Shown here piece after piece: positions 43,001 through 51,120 of a stretch of DNA of 64,000 nucleotides. The position numbers were made by a program, and so were the translations under genes. The notes under the pieces are model-generated. The model was not told the DNA's origin. It made no database searches and saw only the letters and a list, made by a program, of their open reading frames with translations. Position 1 is the stretch's first letter, and every line of letters begins with the position of its first letter. The stretch comes from Numida meleagris. Taxonomy: Eukaryota > Chordata > Aves > Galliformes > Numididae. The DNA lies in assembly GCF_002078875.1 (NCBI RefSeq), contig NC_034414.1, positions 31,158,590 to 31,222,589 on the forward strand, given 5' to 3'.

Positions 43001-46000
43001 TTTGTACTTCATTTCACAGATAGCTCAAGTGGAATGATCATTTCAAGCTATTTCATAACTCTCAGCTAACCACCAGCTGCATGGAAGGAGCTATAGAAAC
43101 AAAGAGAACTGATTATACCAGAATATCAAGAGTTGGGACAGAACCAGATAATGTTGTCTGTCTTCACACACCAGTAAGATCTAACATTCAAGAGGAGCAA
43201 TTGGCTTGCTCAGGCGGGATTTTATGTATCCTGTGGGCTTTCAAGTGCAGAATGAGCCAGCTCACACCTTCTGTCTGGCTGGGTAGGAAGCATAAGTGAA
43301 CATGACAAGAGTTTATCTGCTGAGTACCTGGCTTCTGAAGAAAATTTTAATAAATACAAGCATATATTTTAGTTGAATTTCTGTGTTGGAGTTATAAATT
43401 AAAAAAAAAATGATGCTTTTATTTTTCACTAATATGTTCTAATTTAAGAGGCGTGACATGCATCTAGTTTACAGGGAAAGCCAACTCCTGTCACAAAGAG
43501 GCAGGAAAAAAGCAAATTATATTCCCACTGATTATAGTAAAGATTCAAATATAATATTGGAGTCATGAGTCTCCCTATTAAAAATACATTTCTTTGCTCA
43601 CTTCATTCAATTTTGTATTCCATATTCTGTGATACTGTGCTACACTGCTCAGCATTGCAGTTGACACCACATCATCTTTATTCATTAGGATATATTGACC
43701 TCTTTTGCTCACCACTGAATGAGAGTAGTGTTTCTTTTGAACACAACCATGTTGTGGTTGATCAGATTTCAAAGCTTAAGTGACTTGCATTCTTTAAATC
43801 TTCTTTTTTCTTCTCTGAAACACACTGAAACACCAGAACTATTAGTGTTTAATGTCTTGGAATGGTAAGTAGACCTGAGTTGTCACATTCACTGATTAAT
43901 GCTGCCCAAAACACAATGTGTGAGGAATATCTATTGCCTCCTCTGCTGAGATTATAAAACATGCCTTAGAAAAGCAGGCCTTCCCCGAGGTGACCCTGAC
44001 AGTAAATCTTCAGCTGTTTTCTGTAAAGACAAGCCGTTGCTGTTTCCTCTGCAAAAAATATTTTTCCAAGTTTACAATTAGTCGTTCTTAGACTGCTCTG
44101 CCCCTTGAACTGCGCAGTCTCCAAGCTTTGAAAAGTCATGGCTGTTATGCAAAGTCCCTGGTGACTGGAAAAAGGGAAACATCACTCTCGTTTTCAAGAA
44201 AGGGAGAAATGAAGACCCAGGGAACTGCAGGACAGTGAACCTGAAATAATGGAAAGAAGTATACAAATTAGTCTACTGCCATTAGGCAAATTTATGGTTT
44301 TAAATTTGGATTGTTTTCATACTATTTTGTTTTTCTCATTTCAACAATAGTGCTTCCACACACAGTAGCCAGTTCTAGTACCCTAACCATGTTTAACAAA
44401 AAAAAATTTAATTTATTAGACAAATTTACAGTGTGGATGCTTCACTGATGTAATTACTGAGCTAACTGCTTTGCTAATAATTGACTTTAAAAAATCCCAG
44501 GGAATTATATTCATCTTATATTATGCACTTATCTTTCTGAGAATGCCTGCTAATCTTATCAGTCATATGTTAACAAAGTGATTTCTTTTCTCCGTAAAAG
44601 ATCAAAGTGTAGTACATAATGTCTCTCTGAACCAAACACCAAATTATTCAAATAATTTCAGTGAGCTGGTTTATTTTTATTATCTATTCCAAACTATTCA
44701 TTCTATGTAAAAAAAAATCCAGATTTCCTGGAAATAGTGTAAGTATGGAATAAAACACACTGAGCTACACATAAATCAGCAACAAGCATAATTTTCAAGA
44801 CCAGGAGTTTATAAACCCTAGAATTCACCTTTCAGCTGAAAATGTGGACTCAAAACATTTAAAGGCTGTACAGAAAACTCTCCTAGGACCAAAGAGAATG
44901 TGATAGAAAAGAAAATGTGATTGAAACAGGGAAAAGATTAGAAATGGATGCCTCCATTTGACTGTGCTGAACCTGTGTACATACACCTGAAATGCATTAT
45001 CATCTTTGCATAAACTTTATAACTGTGAGGAATAGCATGCTGTTCAGTGGCTACTGTCATCTATGAAAAAGAAGCAAACTGTACTGATGTCAATGGTTTA
45101 CGGGTGTTTGGCCCGGTTCTGTGACGTATGGGACAGGGGACCCATGGACCCACGCCCTGGGAAAAGGGAAAAGGGAAAAAAGGGTAAGGAAATGGGCCTG
45201 AGAGCAAAAGCAGCGGCAACAATCTGAGGAGGAACAAACTAATTTACTAAATAAGATATCGGAATGCAAAACAACACACTATAATACAATATAATTACAA
45301 TTTAAGCTGATAAATCCAATACAGAGAGAGAGAATGTCCAAAAATCAAGGTAGGCCTTACTCTACTACTGACGATAAGACGGCTGGGGAGCGAGGTGCTA
45401 CCAGGACGAGAGTCAGGCAGAAAGAGAAAGGGACGAGGTCTTGTGATCTGCAAGTTTTTTTCTTTTCCCTCTGGCTGGAAATGGTAACAGAGGAGAAAAG
45501 TACCCTGGGGAATGTAGTAGTCCTTCTCTTCTGAGAACCAGGTACACACACTACATGATGTTATGATGTGGAATACCAACAACCGAAAATCACAAAACCA
45601 TGACAACTGATTAACAAAAAATTGTAAAAGGGTGTTGCAGCTTAGTTGCTTGCTTGACACAGAGAAAGCTAATTAAGTTTTAGAAGGACTACAGATATAT
45701 TAAAATGTATAGGATAGTAATTTTATCTTGGTGTATTTGAGGTTGTACTTACAGCTAGGAATCACAACAAGGAATATTATTTTCCAACACTGAATTTTGA
45801 TGAACACAATGGGGAATTTATGAATGTGTTCTATGTTTTTAAAAAGATGTCCAGAATCGGGTATGCTGATAATGTTACAGCAAGGAAATACACATCAGTA
45901 ATTGCAGCTATAATCCACTTTCCTTTTTGCTTTTCTTCCAAAATTCCTCAAAAATTGAGTGTGTCGAAAGTGGGTTGAACTCGACGTGGTATTTTAAATA

Positions 46001-48352
46001 CTTTATGACTGGCCGTAACAATTATTTCTACTAGTGGAAAAAATTAAATAAGAGAAGAAAATACAATTTTTCAGTTTCAGAGTGCCAAGAAATGTGTTGT
46101 TTGTAGTAAAAGGCTGATCTTGTGTGCAAACTCAGTGAAAACTTTGTTGCAGAGTTCTTGCCTGGAAAAACGCTTGCAATTTCTTTCCCTCTGAATATTG
46201 CATATTGAATTGTAAAGTAGGTGCCTGTAGCATCAGCATTTTAAAGGCACTGATAGCTGGCCAGATCCTGTCTCAGGCATGCTAAGAGTTTTCTTTCCTT
46301 TTTATCACTATTTAGCACATAATTTCCCCTGCCTTTTCCTCTGTCTGAAAGAGGAAAGTTAAGTCCCTTTCTCCTTTCCTTCTTGATAAAATTTCTGGTT
46401 GTGTTCTTCTCATTAAATCATTACAGAAACAAGGGATTTAGGATCTGCAGAACAGTAAGATCAAAAGGCAAGAATAGAAACAATGGAATCAGATCTGTGT
46501 TCTCTCCCCTTATTCTAGTAGTGGTTTTAGTAGACTGGTGTGTAGCTGTGCACGCACAGCTGCCTTAACTATCTGTACACAAGAACATCTTCTAATTTGT
46601 GTCCCTTCCTATCACCACATCAGTGAGATTGGCCCAGCAATTCCATGTAAAGCAACAAGGAAATCATTAAGATAAAAACTGGCAGATACTTTCATTTCAA
46701 GATCTTCAGAGGAAATAGAGTGTACAACCTAGCAAATGTCTTGCTAAAATATTGTATTCTATATATACAAAAGATCTAGCCAGCTAGCTTGTGAATGCTT
46801 TTCAAAGTATCTTCTTGCCTTCCTACTGCAGCTGTTTTGATTCCGTACAACCCTGATCCTAGAAGAAAGGAGAAATGGTTTGCCTGCTGAGATTTTCAGT
46901 GAGCAATGCAGACAGACTGTACTTTTGCTTTTGCTTTTCTCTTCAGTTAAAATGCACTCTGATCTATTTTGGTACTTTATGAAGTGCCTTTGAATGCTAA
47001 TTAGTATTCTGTTTGGTTAATGTGTCTAAAAAGATTGGTGGTGATACTTCCTGCAGATAAAATATATATTAAGCAGACCTAGAGCAGTTTGAATTTCTTT
47101 GAATCTAACAATGTCTTTTGTGTATATTTTGTTTCAGAATTAAAGTGGCTCAGCAATCAGTAAGCAAGTTAACTGCAGAGAAGAAAGTTGAAACAAAGAA
47201 AATCAATCCTACAGCTAGCCTGGTATGGTCTCTTTCTCAGCATGACATTTAGAATGTTTTTGTGACACTGTTCTTGTCATTCAGGATGATGGTGGGTTTT
47301 TGTTCTTGTTGAAGCATAATGTAGAGTTCTTAGTTTGAACGTAGCAGGTTGTTACTCTTCCCACAGAAAAAAAATTGTAAAGCTTATGCCTTATAATAGT
47401 CCAATAGTAAAGGTTAAAACTTAGTTTAGTTGTGCCTAAGCATGGCTCTGCTATTCTAGACAACAAAATATAATGAGACCTTCTTTTCCGGTTTCTTCCC
47501 TCTTGCTGCTAAAGTCTCTTGTATTTTCTTCCACGGTATTTAGTGCATTGGGGCTTACTGTATACATTTTAAAAATGAGAAAGTGTCTTCTTTCTTTAAA
47601 ACCTTACAAAATGTTTGCTGTGTTGAATAGTGGTAGAAGGGTTCAAATCCTCATTTTGTCATTAGTGTTTCCCAGTTTTTTTTTGATAGGATGCAGAAAG
47701 AGGACTAATAATTTACACTGCAGATAAAACTGGTCTTTATCTTTCTGCAAAGCAAAGAATTCCTCAAACTGTGGGATGCAAGAGAGTAAGGGAAGGAAAT
47801 GTACACGAAGGAATCAGTAAGTTATTTCCATTCCCAACAGAGCATATCAGTTGCACGACAGGCAACAGAGATATGAATGACTAAACTTGCTTGGGAAGAG
47901 GTCGTTAGACAACATAATCAACCTAATGCTAAATTAGAGTATTTATGTCAGCAGAAACCATTCAGGACAAGAGAAGGTATTAGATTAAAATGAGAAATGT
48001 ACCTAGTTTTTTCTAGCTGCACTGATCTTCACAGAACTGCTCATTCATCTGGCTGTTTTTAAAAGACACACAGTATGTGACAAGTGTGTGGCCAAGGCAA
48101 GCTCAACTTCCCTACGGTAACTAGTGAACTTCAGTGCTCCAGGAGTTTTGTGTTTCATTGTTTCTTTTTAATTAAAGAAAACTTGAACCTGCTGTGACTC
48201 ATTTAGTACTTCTCAGTGTTCTAGACCAAATACTTAAGGCAACTTGAGTGCAGACAGAAAATTAGAGGAAAGAATGATAATAAAGCTGTTCTTATTTTTA
48301 ACAACAGAAAGAAAGACTCCGTCAAAAAGAAGCCAATGTGACTGCCAACTGA
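1237..48352 (+). CDS. FMN1: Formin-1, C-terminal part (seven exons, joined); 5' end outside window
   Basis: Formin-1 nucleates and elongates unbranched actin filaments through its FH2 domain; in cells it is linked to adherens junctions, cytoplasmic actin and microtubules. Seven exons join in frame (60+121+93+52+150+85+45 bases) to give 201 residues and a TGA stop. They cover the end of the FH2 domain (NLVDYVV near residue 5, [20 protein letters not shown] near residues 29-48, a charged helix rich in K and E around residues 75-110, and [14 protein letters not shown] near 113-126). The basic tail ends [17 protein letters not shown] plus a short end; in the FMN family this tail region binds the KIND domain of Spire. 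The tail separates FMN1 from FMN2. The FH1 domain and the start codon must lie upstream of base 1. Exon boundaries were set from AG/GT sites with matching phases. Identity is from remembered family sequence, not from a search. Confidence 0.93.
1297..2152 (+). other. FMN1: FMN1 intron A-B
   Basis: An 856-base intron between exons A and B, GT...AG, AT-rich. Its only notable structure is the TTTG run at its 3' end. Confidence 0.85.
2129..2150 (+). repeat. (TTTG)n microsatellite at the exon B acceptor
   Basis: About five GTTT/TTTG units in a row ending one base before the acceptor AG of exon B. The T-rich repeat acts as the polypyrimidine tract. Confidence 0.9.
2153..2273 (+). CDS. FMN1: FMN1 coding exon B (FH2 domain)
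   Basis: A 121-base exon that starts in phase 0 and ends in phase 1. It encodes [18 protein letters not shown] followed by [22 protein letters not shown], the most FMN-specific stretch in the window. The donor is G|GTAACT. The acceptor AG at 2151-2152 directly follows a run of TTTG units, so a microsatellite makes up the whole near part of the polypyrimidine tract. The last base G joins CC of the next exon to make the Ala codon. Confidence 0.93.
4021..4200. promoter_or_regulatory. Candidate GC-rich regulatory patch with SMAD-like motifs
   Basis: Inside a very AT-rich intron, this patch has CpG-containing sequence. It holds CAGAC (4065-4069, the SMAD4 half-site) directly next to GGCGCGGCCC (4071-4080, resembling a GC-type SMAD1/5 site). 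GREM1 is a BMP antagonist controlled by BMP feedback, so such a site would fit. This is inference; no conservation data. Confidence 0.25.
5777..5930 (-). mobile_element. Old CR1 LINE 3' fragment
   Basis: A strongly diverged match to the CR1 3' region read in antisense. It has AGTTGGAAAGTGCCTCTGGA, AGATCATCTGTTCCAAAA, TTTTGAGTCTAAGAATAGAG and CTTGTTCCAGTGTTCC in the right order. The divergence suggests an old insertion. Confidence 0.7.
6145..6223. repeat. 43-bp tandem duplication
   Basis: The segment starting TACATTTAATTCATAAATAA at 6145 is repeated from 6188 with few differences (AGGCC versus AGGAC). Period is 43 bp, with two copies, the second slightly short. Confidence 0.85.
7680..8000. 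promoter_or_regulatory. Candidate non-coding enhancer (octamer and homeodomain sites)
   Basis: This stretch is less AT-biased than its surroundings. It has an ATGCAAAT octamer at 7791-7798, TAATTA at 7814-7819 and a TTAATTAGG near 7888-7896. The mixture of POU and homeodomain sites is typical of vertebrate conserved enhancers, but alignment would be needed to support it. Confidence 0.3.
12990..13092 (-). mobile_element. CR1 LINE 3' fragment
   Basis: AACCATGGAATGGCTTAGGT, TGGAAGGAACATTAAAGTTC, ATCTAGTTCCAACACCCTGC and AGGCTGCCCAA form a diverged antisense CR1 3' end of about 100 bp. Confidence 0.85.
14124..14144. promoter_or_regulatory. Palindromic PBX/HOX-like site
   Basis: TGATTGAT (14124-14131) and ATCAATCC (14136-14143) form a near-perfect inverted repeat around a 4-bp centre, about 340 bp upstream of exon C. 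Each arm resembles a PBX-HOX composite half. Function is inferred only. Confidence 0.3.
14481..14573 (+). CDS. FMN1: FMN1 coding exon C (FH2 domain, helical)
   Basis: A 93-base exon entered with two bases left to complete a codon and ending in phase 1. It encodes [18 protein letters not shown] followed by [13 protein letters not shown], a charged amphipathic helix of the FH2 post region. The acceptor is GTTTTTATAG and the donor is G|GTAAAC. It follows a 12.2 kb intron and precedes a 20.4 kb intron. Confidence 0.92.
14872..15265 (+). mobile_element. Alpharetrovirus-like (EAV/ALV-related) LTR, apparently solo
   Basis: The block is clearly richer in GC and CpG than its flanks. It begins TGTAGTGTTG, has a TATA-like TACTATATAG (about 15132-15141) and then the polyadenylation signal AATAAA at 15159-15164 in the context AATAAACGCCATTTT, which is characteristic of avian leukosis-type LTRs. 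A U5-like GGCCAGGACCGGGTTTTGG follows. The right edge is uncertain: GGGTCGCCGGAG just beyond could be a decayed primer-binding region. No gag, pol or env frame follows, so only an LTR remains. I could not identify a clean target duplication. Confidence 0.7.
19991..20114 (-). mobile_element. CR1 LINE 3' end
   Basis: Starts with ATAGAATCATAGGATGGCC (the antisense of the CR1 3' terminal repeat) and continues AAAGATCATCTAGTCTCAAC to CCAGAGCCACGTCCAGCCTG. It is a 5'-truncated CR1 copy, less diverged than the others. Confidence 0.93.
21120..21480. promoter_or_regulatory. Candidate regulatory segment with AATCATGATT palindrome
   Basis: It contains a perfect 10-bp palindrome AATCATGATT at 21267-21276 inside TTTATTAATCATGATTGAG, a cluster of homeodomain-type sites. 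The segment is free of known repeats. Inference only. Confidence 0.2.
25025..25057 (+). repeat. Poly-A run (33 bases)
   Basis: An uninterrupted run of 33 A. I could not recognise a retrotransposon body upstream, and CR1 elements do not end in poly-A, so its origin is unclear. Confidence 0.95.
25680..26120. promoter_or_regulatory. Candidate conserved non-coding segment
   Basis: A relatively GC-richer patch, open in two overlapping frames on opposite strands (89 and 65 codons). It contains GACCACCAG (about 25718) and CACCACCCA (about 26104, one base from the GLI site GACCACCCA). The open frames contain no recognised domain, so regulatory DNA is a better guess than a gene. Confidence 0.2.
29282..29761 (+). 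mobile_element. Avian ERVL-type LTR, decayed
   Basis: A recognisable avian LTR pattern: GGCTGGGATGGAGTTAAGGT, CATATGGTGCTGTGTTTAG, AGTGTTGATAGCAGACCAG, TTGCACAGTATCAAGGCTTT and near the end GTGTGGTGCTTAGCTGCTG. No clear target duplication is seen, and the 3' end is shorter than the usual ending, so both edges are approximate. No internal retroviral genes follow. Confidence 0.75.
30432..30496 (+). mobile_element. CR1 LINE extreme 3' end
   Basis: Sense-strand CR1 terminus: TGGAGTAGGTGATCCAACC, then TTGGTGATTCTATGATTCTG with repeated GATTCTG units. It is only about 65 bp long and opposite in direction to most other CR1 copies here. Confidence 0.88.
30899..30992 (+). repeat. TG/GGTTT-rich simple repeat
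   Basis: Low-complexity GGTTTGGTTTGG and GTTTGTTTG units, almost lacking A and C, about 100 bp before the assembly gap. Confidence 0.85.
31085..31137. other. Assembly gap (25 N) between A14 and C14
   Basis: Bases 31099-31123 are N. The left flank is a run of 14 A and the right flank a run of 14 C, so the true length and content of the locus are unknown. Confidence 0.98.
32199..32257 (+). other. Possible alternative FMN1 terminal or poison exon
   Basis: An acceptor-like TTTGTATTGCAG ends at 32198. If spliced to exon C (phase 1), the reading continues as [19 protein letters not shown] and then stops at 32255-32257. There is no donor before the stop. Such an exon would end formin-1 before the last part of FH2. 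An open stretch of this length can occur by chance. Confidence 0.15.
33620..33834 (-). mobile_element. CR1 LINE 3' fragment with internal deletion
   Basis: Begins ATAGAATTATAGAATCG and continues with AGTTGGAAGAGACCC, AAGGTCATCTACTCCAACTC, CAGCCTGACCTTGAATGTCT and CCTGTTCCAGTGCC. It then jumps to AAACCATTTCCCCTTGTCC, skipping the usual stretch between. Two overlapping open frames here (101 codons on +, 85 on -) are by-products of this repeat. Confidence 0.92.
35000..35051 (+). CDS. FMN1: FMN1 coding exon D (lysine/glutamate-rich helix)
   Basis: A 52-base exon encoding [17 protein letters not shown] and the first two bases of a Cys codon. The acceptor is CTAACAG and the donor is TG|GTAAGG, which is close to the ideal consensus. 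The charged run continues the helix of exon C. The Cys codon is completed by the first base of exon E, giving the [14 protein letters not shown] join expected for formin-1. Confidence 0.92.
35052..37523 (+). other. FMN1: FMN1 intron D-E
   Basis: A 2.5 kb intron. It is mainly AT-rich, with a CT-rich patch around 35980-36180 and no recognised repeat family. It ends in an unusually C-rich acceptor. Confidence 0.85.
37524..37673 (+). CDS. FMN1: FMN1 coding exon E (FH2 C-terminal end)
   Basis: A 150-base exon, the largest here. It encodes [35 protein letters not shown] and [15 protein letters not shown], the conserved end of the FH2 domain. The acceptor is an extremely C-rich tract (CCCCGCCCCCCTCCTAG) and the donor is CG|GTAAGG. 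The intron sequence just upstream stays open in the same frame back to an ATG at 37435, so an 80-codon frame spans the acceptor. I take that as intron read-through, not a second start. Confidence 0.95.
44126..44243 (+). mobile_element. CR1 LINE ORF2 fragment (reverse transcriptase region)
   Basis: Read from 44154, the frame gives [19 protein letters not shown] and then [11 protein letters not shown], the start of the CR1 reverse transcriptase domain. It stops at TAA just after. This is an internal piece only, cut at both ends, so it is not functional. Confidence 0.88.
45088..45605 (-). mobile_element. Solo avian ERV LTR with 5-bp target duplication
   Basis: A 518-bp block begins TGTCAATGG and ends CCATGACA, an inverted terminal pair, and is flanked on both sides by ACTGA (45083-45087 and 45606-45610). 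This marks a complete LTR without internal genes. I place it on the - strand because that strand reads like other avian LTRs (TGTCATGGTTTTGTG at the start, TTTAGTAAATT around the likely polyadenylation site). A 5-bp duplication fits ERVL-type avian elements. A 121-codon open frame on the - strand (45295-45660) runs out of it and is a by-product. Confidence 0.88.
45159..45184 (+). repeat. G-quadruplex-type motif in the LTR
   Basis: Four GGG runs at 45159, 45166, 45173 and 45182 are separated by A-only loops of 4, 4 and 6 bases, meeting the common G3N1-7 rule. Confidence 0.7.
47138..47222 (+). CDS. FMN1: FMN1 coding exon F (basic C-terminal tail)
   Basis: An 85-base exon that begins with the A completing the Arg codon. 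It encodes [20 protein letters not shown] and KINPTASL and ends in phase 0. The acceptor is TTTTGTTTCAG and the donor is CTG|GTATGG. The lysine-rich tail matches the C-terminal region of FMN-family formins known to contact Spire actin nucleators. Confidence 0.93.
47223..48307 (+). other. FMN1: FMN1 intron F-G
   Basis: A 1.1 kb AT-rich intron. Nothing recognised apart from the splice sites. Confidence 0.88.
48308..48352 (+). CDS. FMN1: FMN1 last coding exon G with stop codon
   Basis: The coding part of the terminal exon is 45 bases: [14 protein letters not shown] then TGA at 48350-48352. The acceptor AACAACAG has a weak, A-interrupted pyrimidine tract (TTATTTTTAACAACAG), but the phase and the product both fit. 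The known mammalian end of formin-1 is very similar (KERLRQKEA, then a short Thr/Asn tail). Confidence 0.92.
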   Translation, partial: KERLRQKEANVTAN

Positions 48353-49970
48353 AAGAAGAAAGATGAAAATGATAGTGTGTCTTAATACCTTTTATGATGC
48401 TTTATTATGCCCATGGCCCAGACAGCACCTTATGTTTGCTGTTGAATTCTGCTTTGCTGATCTGTTCCAAGACAATCTGCTAAAGATTTTTCAGTTCCTT
48501 CAAAGGGGTTTGTACAAAAAGTAGAAGGAATTCTAAGAATTTTTTTTTTACATGGGAATTCAGAATGATTTTCTTTAGTTCTTCCTTACATTGTAAGGAA
48601 TCTGGTTCTTAATGGTTATTTGAAGTACTCTATGTGTAATGCAGTAATATGGAAGAGTTAAAATGAGAATTTTGGGTACTAGATTAGATAATGACTAACA
48701 ACCTGTAGGTTATTTACAGGGATTTGTGTAGATTAGAGTAAATATGCTGTTCAGCTCACAAAGGACTATTACACCATATTTTTTGTTACTTCAGCAGTAA
48801 CCGAAGTAAAATTGACTAACTGTAAGTAATATTACAGTGTCTGAGTACTGGATGCTTCTTTCTAAAACTGATTAAATGTAAGTATAAATTTATTCTGTAT
48901 TTTACTATACATATTTTTATAGAAGCCTAAACCTATGCCACATATTGAAATGAAAGCAGTATTTTGCACATGGAAAGGAATAGCCTCGAATTCTTTATCT
49001 GTATGATCGATAGTGTAACTGATTCACTTTTTTGTTTGTTTGTTTCAACCTGTCCTATATTCTGAGCTCCAAAAAAAAAGATTAAAAGTATATATTTTTT
49101 TCAGTATATATTGAAACTACCAGTTCCATAAAATAATGTATTTACTAGTCATTATTCATTGAACTAAAATACAACAATGTGTTTCCATGAAGTTATACAT
49201 TTGCCATTAAATCTTCATCTTTCAATTCTATTGAAAGCTTTCTTTTAAACGATGACTAAGTCACTCTAAAAAGCCTGGTCTTGTCCTGCTGTATTTTTAT
49301 GAAGAATGTATCCAGCATATAAATATTTATCTATCTATATGGATATATAAATTTAATAAGTAAAACTTGTGGAAGAAGTATGAGCTGTCATCCTGCGGCA
49401 TTGTAACTGTTGCCTGTGAAGTAGCAGAGCCTGAAAAAAATGTACCAAATATCCACTGTTACTTAAAGATTCTTAGAAGGAGAACTCTTGAAGGAGGAGT
49501 TAATTTAATGTAAAAACAGGGCAACAAATTGGAGAAAATAGGCTTCTGCTTGCTGACCATAGAGAGAAATTGCCTTCTTAGTGGTGATGATATTTGAAGT
49601 GGATTAGGAAGATAAAGAAAAATTAGAAAAAAAATAATGAGGAGAATGCATTCGTCCTTTGACTTAATAGGTGGAAAGGATACCCATGAAACAAATTATT
49701 CATCACTAGAAATGAACACTTGTTAAGGAAGACGACAGTACTGGAAACTAACCCCCATTCATGACTGTAGCTTGAAGACTTCATATATTGCAGGTTTCAT
49801 AAATGAGTCTATCAGTCCTGAATATATAAAAATAAGGGAATCAAGATCACTCTGTATGTTTTGGAGTTTCTAGCTGCTACAGATACACCTGAGATGTGTA
49901 AGCATAATTCTTATGGAAACAGTCAATAACACACCAACAAAAATAAATTAAGTTTTAGCTCCAGTATTCC
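48353..49970 (+). other. FMN1: Probable FMN1 3' UTR (end uncertain)
   Basis: AT-rich sequence after the stop codon with no further open frame of interest. ATTAAA-type signals occur near 48871, 49080 and 49203. The first canonical AATAAA I found is at 49942-49947, and another pair (AATAAATAAA) lies near 51169. Which site is used cannot be decided from the sequence, so the end given is only a guess. Confidence 0.35.
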
Positions 49971-51060
49971 CACTGAAGAAAAAGGCATTTCAAAGATTTA
50001 AATTTTCTGTCTTCCATCCAGTAGGTAAAGTACATTTATTTCCAATATTATGAGTGATAAGAGGAGCAATAACGCTTATAAAAACCAAAGAACAGCAAGC
50101 AAGGCAATTCTGATGATTTTGTAAGCAATCAACTGTTGAGTTTTGATATGTTTTTAATCTGTCCTGAAGAGAGTGTATATTGACATTTGGTTGATTGGGA
50201 TTTTTTCACTGAAATGTTTTATTTGGAATACCAATCAATAAGAGTAGCACTGTTTGTGAAATAAGGTTTGATGTTGAAAATTCTCATTAGAAATGTACTA
50301 TGGATAAAGTTTTTAAATTATTGAAATATCCTGTTTCAAAATTTCTCTCTGTGAAGTTTCATTTTTCGGTTCAAAGTGACTTTTTCATTTTGCAATGTTG
50401 AAAAATGTATATAAAAAGGGATTAAAATTAAAATTTTTGATGTAAAGTGTTCCTTTATTAGATTTATAATTCTTCTTTTTGTTTTCAGATTCTTAATTTG
50501 CCAACATTTTGAGAATATAGGCTATCTTTCAGAAATCCCGAAAACTTACATTGCACAGATATATTGTTTCTTCCTTGTTTCCATTTATATCAGCTTTACT
50601 CTTGAGATGGAGATTTAGATTATGTCTTCAACCGTAACTTAAATTATCTATTAGTTGTACTATTGGTTGTACTGTTTTTAAGTGGAGTAGAAAAAAAGTA
50701 CATCTAGACTATGTAATTAATTCTCTTACTGAAGACTAAGATTCTTGGGTGGAAATCATCAGCTAAATATCAGACTGGCACCCTAAATACCACAGTGACA
50801 CTAGTGCTGCCCAGAGGTGTCATCAGACAATGACTAATGGTGTATGTGCTGACCTCAACTAAACTATTGGATTAGCGAAGAGATATTAATGGATATTATG
50901 TATCTATGTAACCTGCTCAATTATGACATGTTTAGGCACTATAGACATAACAAACAGCCATCAACAAGACTCATCTTGAGGTCACCAAGTGTCACCAAAA
51001 GTTATGTTTGAAATTTAAATTTAGTTTGGTCTCTCATTTTACCTTCAGTTTTCTAGTTTA

Positions 51061-51120
51061 GAGGGGAAGAAAGGAGGAGAGAAAGTGAAAAGAATGGAAG
51101 TAAAGAGACAGAAGGGAAGA
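51061..51120 (+). repeat. Purine-rich (GA) tract
   Basis: About 60 bases almost only A and G (for example GAGGGGAAGAAAGGAGGAGA), with few interruptions. Confidence 0.8.

Larger units (their letters stand above)
37674..47137 (+). other. FMN1: FMN1 intron E-F (9.5 kb)
   Basis: AT-rich intron with one CR1 reverse-transcriptase fragment (44126-44243) and a complete LTR flanked by target duplications (45088-45605). A less AT-rich part at about 42100-43300 shows no recognised protein or repeat; it includes a short perfect palindrome GTTGTATTATACAAC at 42513-42527. Confidence 0.8.

Noticed and set aside
45295..45660. 121-codon open frame on the - strand, and overlapping frames on both strands
   Set aside because: They lie mostly in the solo LTR; long open frames in such GC-richer repeat DNA are expected by chance.
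1237..48352. Assignment to FMN2 instead of FMN1
   Set aside because: The C-terminal [17 protein letters not shown] tail and the [14 protein letters not shown] stretch fit FMN1; the FMN2 end is different.
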